Origin: Planctomycetota bacterium
GTDB taxonomy: Bacteria > Planctomycetota > Phycisphaerae > FEN-1346 > JAACEH01
NCBI GenBank assembly: GCA_016935955.1
Contig: JAFGPY010000302.1
Span: 1-11,490 of the forward strand
DNA length: 11,490 nucleotides
Reading direction: 5' to 3'
Shown here: positions 1 through 7,074 of the stretch, piece by piece
How the letters are laid out: each line of letters starts with the position of its first letter
Numbering within the stretch: the stretch's first letter is position 1
The notes under the pieces: model-generated
What the model was told of the DNA's origin: nothing
What the model saw: the letters and a program-made list of their open reading frames with translations, nothing else
Database searches by the model: none
Made by a program: the position numbers and the translations under genes

Positions 1-49
1 ATCCGGTCGTCATGGCCCTGCGAATCTCTCCGCGCGAAATCCCTGTCAT
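1..49 (-). CDS. Probable start of a further operon gene (partial, unidentified)
   Basis: An ATG at 49-47 overlaps the TGA stop of the upstream propeller gene (48-46) in an ATGA arrangement typical of translational coupling. Reading on gives MTGISRGEIRRAMTTG with no stop before the window edge. A GAGGG stretch lies 7 nt upstream of this ATG, inside the end of the propeller gene, and would serve as ribosome binding site. A second in-frame ATG at 13 has no Shine-Dalgarno match at normal spacing. Only 16 codons are visible, so no function can be assigned. The open frame could be chance. Confidence 0.35.
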   Translation of the reverse strand, partial: MTGISRGEIRRAMTTG

Positions 50-1458
50 GGCGCCACCCTCACGCACACCATCTCGGTCAGGTCGCGAATGATGATGCAG
101 CCCTCGGCGTAGGCGATCGGGCCCCAGGCATCGTGACCCTTGAGAATCTTCGCCCGGCCCAGTTCCTTGTAGCCCGCCGGCGTCGCTTCGGCCATCACCA
201 GTTCACCGCGCTGCCCGTGTACGATGAACAGCACGCCGTCGATCAGCACAAACGGCCCCAACTCGAACTGCACCTTCGGCCCGCTCGACCAGACCAGTTC
301 GCCGGCCAGATCCAGGCAGGCCAACTGTCCCTTCTCGGTGATCCCGTACAGGTGGTCCTGGTAGAGCACGGGCGTCTGCTGCTCGCAACTGAAGACCTCG
401 CTCTTCAGGCGGAACACCTGCCCGGGCGTGAAGGTGTCGCCCTCGCTCATCACGCGGATCATCTGCGAGCCGGCCCCGTAGCTGCCGGTGAAGAAGAGCC
501 GGTCAGGCGCGATGACCACCGGCGACGGACTGTTGGCGATCTTAATCAGCCACTCGGGCCACTTCCAGAGCACGCGACCGTCGTCGGCCGCCACGGAGAC
601 CACGCCGCCGCCCGAGCAGTAAACGTATTGCCGCACGCCGCCGAACTCGCAGACCATCACCGACGACTCGGTCATCGTCCAGTGGTCCGGGTTGGGCGTC
701 TGCCAGAGGATGTTGCCGGTGGCCAGCTCGACGGCCATCAGCAGCGGCCCGTCCTTGGCCGGATCGCCGCCCGGAGCGATAATGGCCACGTCGCCGTCGA
801 TCAGCGGGCACTGGCCCGTGTACCATCGGGGCACCGTGGTGCCGAATTGCCGCACGAGGTCGAAGCCCCAGACTTTCTCGCCCGTGTCGGTCCGCAGGCA
901 GGTCACGTGACACTTCGGCCCCATGGCCACGAGGTAGTCGTCCGTGACGGCGGGAATCGTCCGCGACATGCCGTGGTTGCGTTTGACCGTCACCGAGTAG
1001 GTGTAGCGCCAGATTTCCTGACGGTCGGCCAGCGAAAGGCAGCGAATGGCGTCCTCGCGCTTGTCGCGGTCGTAGTCGACGATGAACAGCCGCCCTTTGT
1101 GCACGGCCGCCCCGGCATGGCCTTCGCCCACGGGGATTCGCCACAGGACGGGCGGCCCGCTTTGGGGCCAGCTTCGGGCCACGGTGGCTCCGGTCGGCGC
1201 GATGCCGTTGCGGTCGGGACCGCGGAACTGCGGCCACGAGCCGTCCATGTCGGCTGCGCGGCCGGGGCCGGGAATGAGCGTTCCCGGATTGGCCTGCGGC
1301 TGCTCGCTCTGCGTGCCGGGCGCGGGACGGTTGTCGGTCCCGGGCATACGCTGAGCGACCGTGACCTCGCGCGGCATCTGGTACCAGCGGGCCAGCACTA
1401 CGCCGGCGGCCACGGCGGCAACGAGAGGTGTCAAGATGACCAACACGCGGACCTTCAA
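46..1458 (-). CDS. Membrane-anchored PQQ-like beta-propeller repeat protein
   Basis: No enzymatic function can be assigned. Such propellers usually act as extracytoplasmic binding or scaffold domains (BamB-like). With the TTG start at 1458 the protein has 470 residues: a transmembrane segment at about 4-25, a Pro/Gly/Gln-rich linker to about 70, the sequence WPQFRGPDRNG at 75-85 that opens many planctomycete propeller proteins, then repeats ending in motifs such as GEKVWGF, GNILWQT, GRVLWKW and GELVWSS. This topology puts the propeller outside the cytoplasmic membrane. The 1458 start has a GGAG 9 nt upstream and lies just before the membrane helix. An alternative TTG at 1530 adds 24 residues but has a poorer ribosome binding site, and a TATAAT box would fall inside it. 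It is the last complete gene of the run, following a second propeller gene. Propeller identity is secure; its role is not. Confidence 0.85.
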   Translation of the reverse strand: MKVRVLVILTPLVAAVAAGVVLARWYQMPREVTVAQRMPGTDNRPAPGTQSEQPQANPGTLIPGPGRAADMDGSWPQFRGPDRNGIAPTGATVARSWPQSGPPVLWRIPVGEGHAGAAVHKGRLFIVDYDRDKREDAIRCLSLADRQEIWRYTYSVTVKRNHGMSRTIPAVTDDYLVAMGPKCHVTCLRTDTGEKVWGFDLVRQFGTTVPRWYTGQCPLIDGDVAIIAPGGDPAKDGPLLMAVELATGNILWQTPNPDHWTMTESSVMVCEFGGVRQYVYCSGGGVVSVAADDGRVLWKWPEWLIKIANSPSPVVIAPDRLFFTGSYGAGSQMIRVMSEGDTFTPGQVFRLKSEVFSCEQQTPVLYQDHLYGITEKGQLACLDLAGELVWSSGPKVQFELGPFVLIDGVLFIVHGQRGELVMAEATPAGYKELGRAKILKGHDAWGPIAYAEGCIIIRDLTEMVCVRVAP

Positions 1459-1467
1459 GCGGCCATT

Positions 1468-1471
1468 CTCC
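1468..1471 (-). promoter_or_regulatory. Ribosome binding site favouring the TTG start at 1458
   Basis: GGAG on the minus strand, 9 nt upstream of the TTG at 1458. It is the main reason for preferring that start over the TTG at 1530. Both starts keep the membrane anchor. Confidence 0.45.
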
Positions 1472-1494
1472 GTCTGCGGCAGTTGTGTCGCTGA

Positions 1495-1500
1495 ATTATA
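1495..1500 (-). promoter_or_regulatory. Possible -10 box upstream of the last propeller gene
   Basis: A perfect TATAAT on the minus strand lies in a locally AT-rich patch about 37 nt before the preferred start at 1458. A perfect -10 hexamer is uncommon in DNA this GC-rich. No convincing -35 hexamer is found 16-18 nt upstream, so it is at best a weak or extended promoter. It could allow separate expression of the last propeller gene. Confidence 0.3.
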
Positions 1501-1593
1501 TGCTATCGAGCACGATTCGGGTAGGCTCAACCGGCCTGCATGATGCGCGATCGGCAGGCGGCACCCCCTGGAAGGTTAAATGCGATATCGTTC

Positions 1594-2853
1594 TCAGGGT
1601 TTCGCGGCGAAACAGTAAACCACACCGTTGCGATTGCCGATGACCAATCGCCCGTAGGCCACCGCGGGCGCCGCGGAGAAGGGTTCGCCCGCGACATAGC
1701 GCCACAGCGGCTTGCCGGTCTGCAGGCGAACGGCATAGAGGTTGCCGTCGTCGCTGCCGAAGAAGACGCGGTCGCCGACGACGACCGGTGAGGAGTCGAT
1801 GGCATCGCGGGCGCGGAACGTCCATAACGGTTCGCCGCTGCGAAAGTCCAGGCATCGCAGCAGACCGTCGCGGCCACCGACCAGAACGTGGTCGTCCGTG
1901 ACGGCCGGAGAGGCGTCGAAGACCACCTCGTCCCTGCCCGTGTCGAGCGTCCAGACCGTTCGGTCGGTGTCCAGGTCGATGCACAGGACGGTGCCGACGT
2001 ACGTGGGCACGACGGTCAGCGACCCGCGACGGGCCGGCGTCGCCAGGGCGATCTGACCGGTCGTGATTTCGGTGGCCGGCCCCCCGAAATCGACGTCCAG
2101 GGTGTACAGCGTGCCGTTGCCGCAACTGATCACCGTTGCGTCGTTGCCCGACACGACCGGAGCACAATAGACTTCCGTGCTGACTTCGTAGTCCCAGACC
2201 TTCCGGCCGTCACGGACCGTCAGGCAATAGACCTTGTGATCGTACGAGCCGAACAGCACCAGGTCGTTCACCACGGTGGCCGACGACTGGATGGACTGAT
2301 CGGCCTGGAAGGTCCACCGCGGCTCGCCGCTGTCGGCATCGAGGGCGTGAAACACGCCGTCATAGTCGCCGACCAGCACGCGGCCGTCTTTGACGTGCGG
2401 CGAGGCCGCCACGGTCCAGGCCTCCTTGTAATGCCACAGGATCTCGCCGCTGCCGAGGTCCAGGGCGTAAACGCCCTGGCCGTTCGTGCCGACGTAGACG
2501 CGGCCGTCGACCACGGCGGCCGTCGACGAGATCGGGGCCCCGAGGTCCCGCTGCCAGGCCAGGTCGAGCGTTCGTGGCAAGGCCGACTCGGCCACGCCCG
2601 TGCAGGCCGCGTTGCCCCGGAAGCAGGGCCAGGCCCCCACGGCCGGAACCGTCTCGGGGCCCTCGTACGGCTCGACGACCCACGCCGGCTCGATGGCCAC
2701 GTCGTCGGCCGTCGGCGAGATGCCCTTGTGCCCGACCAGGATGGCCAGAACGATGAGCATGACGAAGACCGGCCCGACGTACCAGTGGGCGCGGAACGGG
2801 CAAGCCGCCTGGCAAGACGAGGCCGGATTGTCGGACGGTTTCGGGCTGTCCAC
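1594..2853 (-). CDS. Membrane-anchored PQQ-like beta-propeller repeat protein
   Basis: No catalytic role is evident. The 419-residue product has a short cytoplasmic N-terminus with a CQAAC motif (14-18), a transmembrane segment at about 26-43, and then an extracytoplasmic beta-propeller. The repeats have a period near 41 residues, marked by VYALDLGSGEILWHY (128), FHALDADSGEPRWTF (168), VYCLTVRDGRKVWDY (208), a degenerate copy at 249, VLCIDLDTDRTVWTL (289), LRCLDFRSGEPLWTF (332) and LYAVRLQTGKPLWRY (372), with closure near 411. This suggests about eight blades. The opening AWPCFRG at 74-80 is a variant of the planctomycete WPQFRG motif. The start is GTG at 2853, preceded by GGAGG at 5 nt spacing directly after the permease stop, so the gene is probably coupled to the permease. 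It may be an accessory of the ABC system (inference from position) or an independent scaffold like BamB. Confidence 0.88.
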   Translation of the reverse strand: MDSPKPSDNPASSCQAACPFRAHWYVGPVFVMLIVLAILVGHKGISPTADDVAIEPAWVVEPYEGPETVPAVGAWPCFRGNAACTGVAESALPRTLDLAWQRDLGAPISSTAAVVDGRVYVGTNGQGVYALDLGSGEILWHYKEAWTVAASPHVKDGRVLVGDYDGVFHALDADSGEPRWTFQADQSIQSSATVVNDLVLFGSYDHKVYCLTVRDGRKVWDYEVSTEVYCAPVVSGNDATVISCGNGTLYTLDVDFGGPATEITTGQIALATPARRGSLTVVPTYVGTVLCIDLDTDRTVWTLDTGRDEVVFDASPAVTDDHVLVGGRDGLLRCLDFRSGEPLWTFRARDAIDSSPVVVGDRVFFGSDDGNLYAVRLQTGKPLWRYVAGEPFSAAPAVAYGRLVIGNRNGVVYCFAAKP

Positions 2854-2858
2854 GGCAG

Positions 2859-2863
2859 CCTCC
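2859..2863 (-). promoter_or_regulatory. Strong ribosome binding site deciding the GTG start at 2853
   Basis: GGAGG on the minus strand, 5 nt before the GTG at 2853 and immediately after the TAG stop of the permease at 2866-2864. It fixes the non-ATG start and suggests re-initiation by ribosomes finishing the permease. Confidence 0.7.
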
Positions 2864-5800
2864 CTATTCGGACCGTATGGCGGCCATCAGGTCGGGTCCG
2901 ACGGCCCGCTGCGTGGCCACGGCGCAGGCGATCACCGCCAGCAGCATGATGCCGCCCATGGTGCCGCCAAGCGAGAGCCAGGGCACGTCGGCCTTGGCCT
3001 GCACCACGTGCGGCGCCACGGCCACCAGGCCCGCGATCGTCCCGACCGCCAGGCCGGCGGCAATCAGCAGAACGGTTTCGGTGGCGACCAGGCGGACCAG
3101 TTGCCGGCGGCTGAAACCAACGGCCAGCATGAGCCCCAGTTCGCCGCGCCGTTCGACGATGTTCCTCAGCAACACGGTCACTACCGCGAACGTGCCGAGC
3201 ACCAAGCCCAGGCCGCCTAAGGCGTGGAAGGCCGACAGGTATGTGTTCTGCACGCCCGCGTAGTCGGCCAGCATGTCGGCTGTGCGGCGAACGTCCAGGC
3301 CGACCGCCCCCAGGTCGCGCCGCAGGACCGCCGCGACGCGCGCCTGCCGCTCGGGAGGAGCCTCGATCAGGAACCGCCGGTAGCCGCCCGCGTCGCCGAA
3401 GTGCTGCAGGAGATTCTCCTCGGACATCAGCAACTCGCTCTGCCAGATGCTGCCGCGCAGCATGCCCACGATTCGCAGAGTCACCGGACCGTGCGGGCTC
3501 GGCGCCGTGAGCGTCTTGTGGAGGCCGGATTTCAGAATCCACGTCACGCTGGCCTCGTCGCCGAAGACCGGCACGGCCCCCTCACTGTCTTTCGAAGCGA
3601 GCATCCGCCACGGATTGCCTGACAGCGCGGGGTCATCGGCACGCACGGCCAGTTGCGAGAACGTGAAGCCCCCGCGGTCGATGAATCGTTGCGGCAGGCC
3701 GACGATCTTCGGCGACTGCGGCTGCTGGAGGTTCAGGCAACTGGCGTCGTCGCCCTCCTGGACGCGAAGCGACACGACGGTCACGCCCTCGAAGGCCGCC
3801 TCGTCGTTCAGGCCCGCGGCCTTGCGTCCCGCCGGCGTGTTCAGGTCGACGTAGATGGGCAGTTCGCTGTCGGCCACCAGGGCGAAGCCCCCCGCCCCGC
3901 TGTCGCGCGACGAGGTGTCCAGCCGCGACAGGTCGCTGCGGTTGGCCGCCACGGTCACGACCGTGAAGGCGGCGCAGGCCAACAGAGCCACGGTCAACGC
4001 GCTGCGGCTGCGGCGCCGCCGCGCGCCGCGAATCGCCAGGCGCGGCAACGACAACTCCCTGTGCCCATGGACCGGCGCCGCCTGCCCGCCGCCGAGCGCG
4101 GCCACCGTTGCGGACAGGAGAGCGACGAACATCAGCCCGCCGACAATGAAGAAAGCCGACGTCTGCGCCACGGACTTCGTGACAAGGGAAACGATCAGGA
4201 CGGCGATCGCGCCGGCCAGGGCCAGCAGCGAGACGATTGCCGGAGTGCGGCCGCGGGGCGATTCTGCGGCATCCTCCTGCAGCCCTTGCCAGCCGGCAAG
4301 CAACTCGACGGCCGCGCGGCGGCGAAGAATCCGCAGGGCCCAGACCATGGCCGCGAGGGCCACGACGAGCCCCACCGCGGCGCCGATCGTCAGGCTCATC
4401 GCGGTGACGTGCAGGTCGAGGGCGAAGGGCCCCAACAGGTCGACCCACATCGTCTGCAGGGCCCACATGATGCCTCGGGCATAGACGACGGCCAGCGGCA
4501 CGCCGACGGCCGCAGCGACGACGGCCAGCAGCAACCCCTCGGCGAGCAGGGTACGGGCGACCGTCCCGGCAGGAAATCCGACGGCCAGCAACAGGCCGGC
4601 GTCGCGCGAACGGGTCTCCACGGACAGCCGCATCAGCAGCCCGACGAGCAACCCGGCGGCAAGGACAAGGAAACTGCTCAGGCCCAGGAAGAGCGATGCG
4701 AAGTCGCTTGATCCCTTGGCCGCGCGCAGGGCGTCGGCCCTGACGGGACGAAACGTGAGGCCGACCTCTCCCGGCGGCAACATCTTGAGCAGCGCCGCCG
4801 CGAACGTGTCGACCGACGGCCCGGCGTCGGCCCCCTGGCGGGCGGCAACGCGCACCGACGTGACCCACGGTGCGTCAGCCTGTCCCGGGCGGCTCCACAG
4901 GCTGCGTGCGGCCTCCAACGAGATGAAGGCCTTCGGCGTGGCCTTGTGTTCCTGCCAGTACTTCTCGTCCTGCGGCCGAATCCGTTTCAGGTTGATCGGG
5001 AACGGGGGTTTCCAGTTGCTGATCGAGGTTGAATCGGTGATGCCCTGGAACCGGGGCACCAGCTCGGCGTCGCCGGCGGGACCGCTCATGGCCACGATGC
5101 CGCGGACGACGAAGCGGCGCGAATCCGTGGTCAACGTCGCGTCGCTGCCGATGTGATAGTAGCTCAGGTCGAGGGTGTCGCCCGACTTCGCGCTGAGATC
5201 GCCCGCAGCCCAGGCATTGAGCAGGATACCGTCGGCGCCGAGGTCCGTCGCGACCAGCTTGCCGTCCTCGGAGACCAGCGGCCCCAGTGGCGGCGCAGCG
5301 TCGGGCGACATGGCGGCAATCGTGGAGTACGGGATGCCGTCCTCTTCGGGCGAAGCGCCGGCCCGGGCGATACTGTTGGCCAGGTAAATAGACGTCACGG
5401 CCGACCGGTAGCCGCACGAGACCGCGGCGGCGCCGGCGGCCTGGGCCTGCCGCGACGACAGAACGGTGTTCAGACTCTCGACCGAGATCATTCCCAGATC
5501 CGGACGGTCCACGAGGCGCAGTCCGCAATCCTCGGGCCTGACGACGCGAGTCAGCAGACCGTTGAGTCGTTCGACGTCGGCCTCGGCACGTCCTTCGGTC
5601 CCGCCGGCCACGAGCAGCACGTTGGCCAGTCCCTCGCGGCCGACGCGGCGCGAGAACCAGTCGAGTGCGACGTAGACGTTTCGCGGTCGCGGCCGGTCGC
5701 TGCGGAGGCTGAAGCGCGCCATGCCTTCATCGGGCACGATCCGCGCGACAACTAGGCTGATCCGTTCGATGGTCTGGCCCACGTCCCGCCGCCCGAACAG

Positions 5801-6304
5801 GCTGCCCGCGGGAGCCGCGGACGCCCGGGCCAGGTTCACGACAATCGTCTGGCCGGTCTGCAGGCCCAGGTCGTCGGCCAGGGCCTGGTTGACGGCCGCC
5901 TGGCGATCGTCGAGGGCCAGGGCCGGTCCGGCCCCGAGGACTGCGACCCGCGATGGGTCAACCGCCAGAACGGAGACTCGCGGCACGGCGGCGGACGTGG
6001 ACGGGTTAATCGCCGTGGCGTCCAGGGCCATGATCGGCGTCGCCTCGGCGAACGACGGCGAGAATCCCTCCTGCCCGGCCAGGTCCTCGGCCAGCGCGGC
6101 CCGGAAGAAGTCCGGCGCGATCAGCGCGTAGTCCGCGCGGCCCAGGCGATCGAGCGTCAGGTCGCGGAGGCTGCCGGTGAACGAATCGCCGACGACGAGC
6201 GACCCGGCGACCACGGCCACACCGACAGCCGCACCGGCCACGACGGCGGCATTCGTGCGACGATAGTGCCACAGGCTGCGAAGGATAAACCTCAACAAGG
6301 TCAC
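2864..6304 (-). CDS. Large FtsX-family ABC transporter permease with two extracytoplasmic domains
   Basis: This is the inner-membrane permease expected to pair with the ATPase encoded 21 nt upstream. In 1146 residues it shows one membrane helix at about 18-40, a very large extracytoplasmic domain (about 41-535), a three-helix FtsX domain (536-560, 585-610, 635-658), two further helices (687-708, 714-737), another helix (768-787), a second extracytoplasmic domain (about 790-1022), and a second FtsX domain (1024-1046, 1074-1097, 1107-1130). Both FtsX domains carry the cytoplasmic coupling pattern: SVETRSRDAGLLLAVGF near 561 and RRGELGLMLAVGF near 1052. Ten helices with duplicated FtsX modules fit the type VII (MacB/LolCDE/YbbP) superfamily, which uses ATP to move lipids, lipoproteins or other molecules rather than to import nutrients. 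The GTG start has GGAG 8 nt upstream. No MacA-type adaptor is encoded in view. The substrate is unknown; a product of the neighbouring isoprenoid genes is possible. Confidence 0.92.
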   Translation of the reverse strand: MTLLRFILRSLWHYRRTNAAVVAGAAVGVAVVAGSLVVGDSFTGSLRDLTLDRLGRADYALIAPDFFRAALAEDLAGQEGFSPSFAEATPIMALDATAINPSTSAAVPRVSVLAVDPSRVAVLGAGPALALDDRQAAVNQALADDLGLQTGQTIVVNLARASAAPAGSLFGRRDVGQTIERISLVVARIVPDEGMARFSLRSDRPRPRNVYVALDWFSRRVGREGLANVLLVAGGTEGRAEADVERLNGLLTRVVRPEDCGLRLVDRPDLGMISVESLNTVLSSRQAQAAGAAAVSCGYRSAVTSIYLANSIARAGASPEEDGIPYSTIAAMSPDAAPPLGPLVSEDGKLVATDLGADGILLNAWAAGDLSAKSGDTLDLSYYHIGSDATLTTDSRRFVVRGIVAMSGPAGDAELVPRFQGITDSTSISNWKPPFPINLKRIRPQDEKYWQEHKATPKAFISLEAARSLWSRPGQADAPWVTSVRVAARQGADAGPSVDTFAAALLKMLPPGEVGLTFRPVRADALRAAKGSSDFASLFLGLSSFLVLAAGLLVGLLMRLSVETRSRDAGLLLAVGFPAGTVARTLLAEGLLLAVVAAAVGVPLAVVYARGIMWALQTMWVDLLGPFALDLHVTAMSLTIGAAVGLVVALAAMVWALRILRRRAAVELLAGWQGLQEDAAESPRGRTPAIVSLLALAGAIAVLIVSLVTKSVAQTSAFFIVGGLMFVALLSATVAALGGGQAAPVHGHRELSLPRLAIRGARRRRSRSALTVALLACAAFTVVTVAANRSDLSRLDTSSRDSGAGGFALVADSELPIYVDLNTPAGRKAAGLNDEAAFEGVTVVSLRVQEGDDASCLNLQQPQSPKIVGLPQRFIDRGGFTFSQLAVRADDPALSGNPWRMLASKDSEGAVPVFGDEASVTWILKSGLHKTLTAPSPHGPVTLRIVGMLRGSIWQSELLMSEENLLQHFGDAGGYRRFLIEAPPERQARVAAVLRRDLGAVGLDVRRTADMLADYAGVQNTYLSAFHALGGLGLVLGTFAVVTVLLRNIVERRGELGLMLAVGFSRRQLVRLVATETVLLIAAGLAVGTIAGLVAVAPHVVQAKADVPWLSLGGTMGGIMLLAVIACAVATQRAVGPDLMAAIRSE

Positions 6305-6312
6305 GCGGCGTT

Positions 6313-6316
6313 CTCC
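6313..6316 (-). promoter_or_regulatory. Ribosome binding site for the GTG start of the permease
   Basis: GGAG on the minus strand, 8 nt upstream of the GTG at 6304 and within the 21-nt gap after the ATPase stop. It supports the non-ATG start. Confidence 0.6.
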
Positions 6317-6325
6317 GTCACGGCA

Positions 6326-7027
6326 TCAGGCGCGGTCGGCGGGTTGAAGGCGTCCGTCGCGAAGCTCCAGGCATCGCGAGAACCGCCTCGCCAGTTCGAG
6401 GTTGTGCGTCACGACGATCAGCATGACGCTGCGCTCGGCGGCCAGTTCGGCAAAGAGCGCCGCCACGGGCTCGGCCGTCGCGCGATCGAGGTTGCCCGTC
6501 GGCTCGTCGCAGAGCAGAAGCGGCGGATCGTTGACCAATGCCCGTGCCACGGCGACGCGCTGCCGTTCGCCGCCGGACAGCCGCTGCGGAAAATCGTCCT
6601 CGCGTCCCTTCAAGCCTACGCGAGCCAGCAACTCGGCCGCGCGGCGCAACCCTCCGGCCCCATCCTCTGCGGCAACCGCCGGCAGGGCGACGTTCTCGAT
6701 GGCGGTGCATTGCGGCAGCAGGTGGTGATCCTGGAAGACGAAACCGACGCGACGGCGGCGGAACTCGGCCAGGCGGTCGCCCTCAAGCGACGAGACCTCA
6801 AGGCCGCCCAGCCGCACCGTGCCGGACGTGGGCTGGTCGAGCGAACCGATGATGTTCAGCAACGTGCTTTTGCCGCACCCCGAGGCTCCGACGATGGCCA
6901 CGGTCTGCCCTGGCTCGACCGCGAGGTCCACGCCCTTGAGCACCTCGTGCCCGCCGGCCGGGGACGCGTAGACCTTGCGCAGTTGGCTGACCGTCAAAGC
7001 GTTTGCCTGCGACGATGTGTGGGCCAT
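6326..7027 (-). CDS. ABC transporter ATP-binding protein, LolD/MacB type
   Basis: This is the cytoplasmic ATPase that would energise the FtsX permease encoded next. With the start at 7027 it has 233 residues, the usual size for LolD-like subunits. All nucleotide-binding motifs are present: Walker A GASGCGKST (47-55), Q-loop Q99 in VFQDHHLLP, signature LSGGERQ (150-156), Walker B LLLCDEP (170-176) with catalytic E175, D-loop GNLD (178-181), and switch His208 in VTHN. The TIENVALP-like segment after the Q-loop (CTAIENVALP) is typical of the MacB/LolD/FtsE group. The frame is open up to a TTG at 7078 that overlaps the preceding stop. I chose the ATG at 7027 because AAGGAG lies 10 nt upstream and family alignment begins shortly after it. 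It was probably co-transcribed with the flanking genes. Confidence 0.95.
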   Translation of the reverse strand: MAHTSSQANALTVSQLRKVYASPAGGHEVLKGVDLAVEPGQTVAIVGASGCGKSTLLNIIGSLDQPTSGTVRLGGLEVSSLEGDRLAEFRRRRVGFVFQDHHLLPQCTAIENVALPAVAAEDGAGGLRRAAELLARVGLKGREDDFPQRLSGGERQRVAVARALVNDPPLLLCDEPTGNLDRATAEPVAALFAELAAERSVMLIVVTHNLELARRFSRCLELRDGRLQPADRA

Positions 7028-7037
7028 GATTGACATG

Positions 7038-7043
7038 CTCCTT
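7038..7043 (-). promoter_or_regulatory. Ribosome binding site deciding the ATG start at 7027
   Basis: AAGGAG on the minus strand, with 10 nt to the ATG at 7027. The nearer ATG at 7036 is only 1 nt away and cannot use it. The longer TTG-initiated form from 7078 would place this site inside the coding sequence. Confidence 0.55.
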
Positions 7044-7059
7044 GCACTATGCATAGCAC
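7044..7059. repeat. Short palindrome abutting a ribosome binding site
   Basis: CTATGCATAG (7047-7056) is a perfect 10-bp palindrome. In RNA it extends to 16 nt through G-U pairs. It lies in the 47-nt gap between the barrel-protein gene and the ATPase gene, directly upstream of the AAGGAG site. It could be a small operator or chance. It has no loop or U-tract, so it is not a terminator. Confidence 0.2.
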
Positions 7060-7074
7060 GAAGACCGCATCCGA

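Noticed and set aside
133..1494. 453-codon open frame on the plus strand
   Set aside because: It lies antisense to the propeller gene, which has clear repeats and a membrane anchor. Its translation is Arg/His-rich and low in recognisable domains, as expected for antisense frames in GC-rich DNA.
1534..1559. Hairpin (6-bp GCCTGC/GCAGGC stem, 14-nt loop) between the two propeller genes
   Set aside because: The stem is short, the loop is long and there is no U-tract, so an intrinsic terminator is not supported. GC-rich DNA gives such matches by chance.
46..2853. The propeller genes as PQQ-dependent dehydrogenases
   Set aside because: The repeats are of the PQQ-like propeller type, but no quinoprotein dehydrogenase catalytic region or heme c CxxCH site is visible, and a single-helix anchored scaffold is the simpler reading.
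1888..2949. 353-codon open frame on the plus strand
   Set aside because: It is antisense to the second propeller gene and the end of the permease. No domain or ribosome site supports it.
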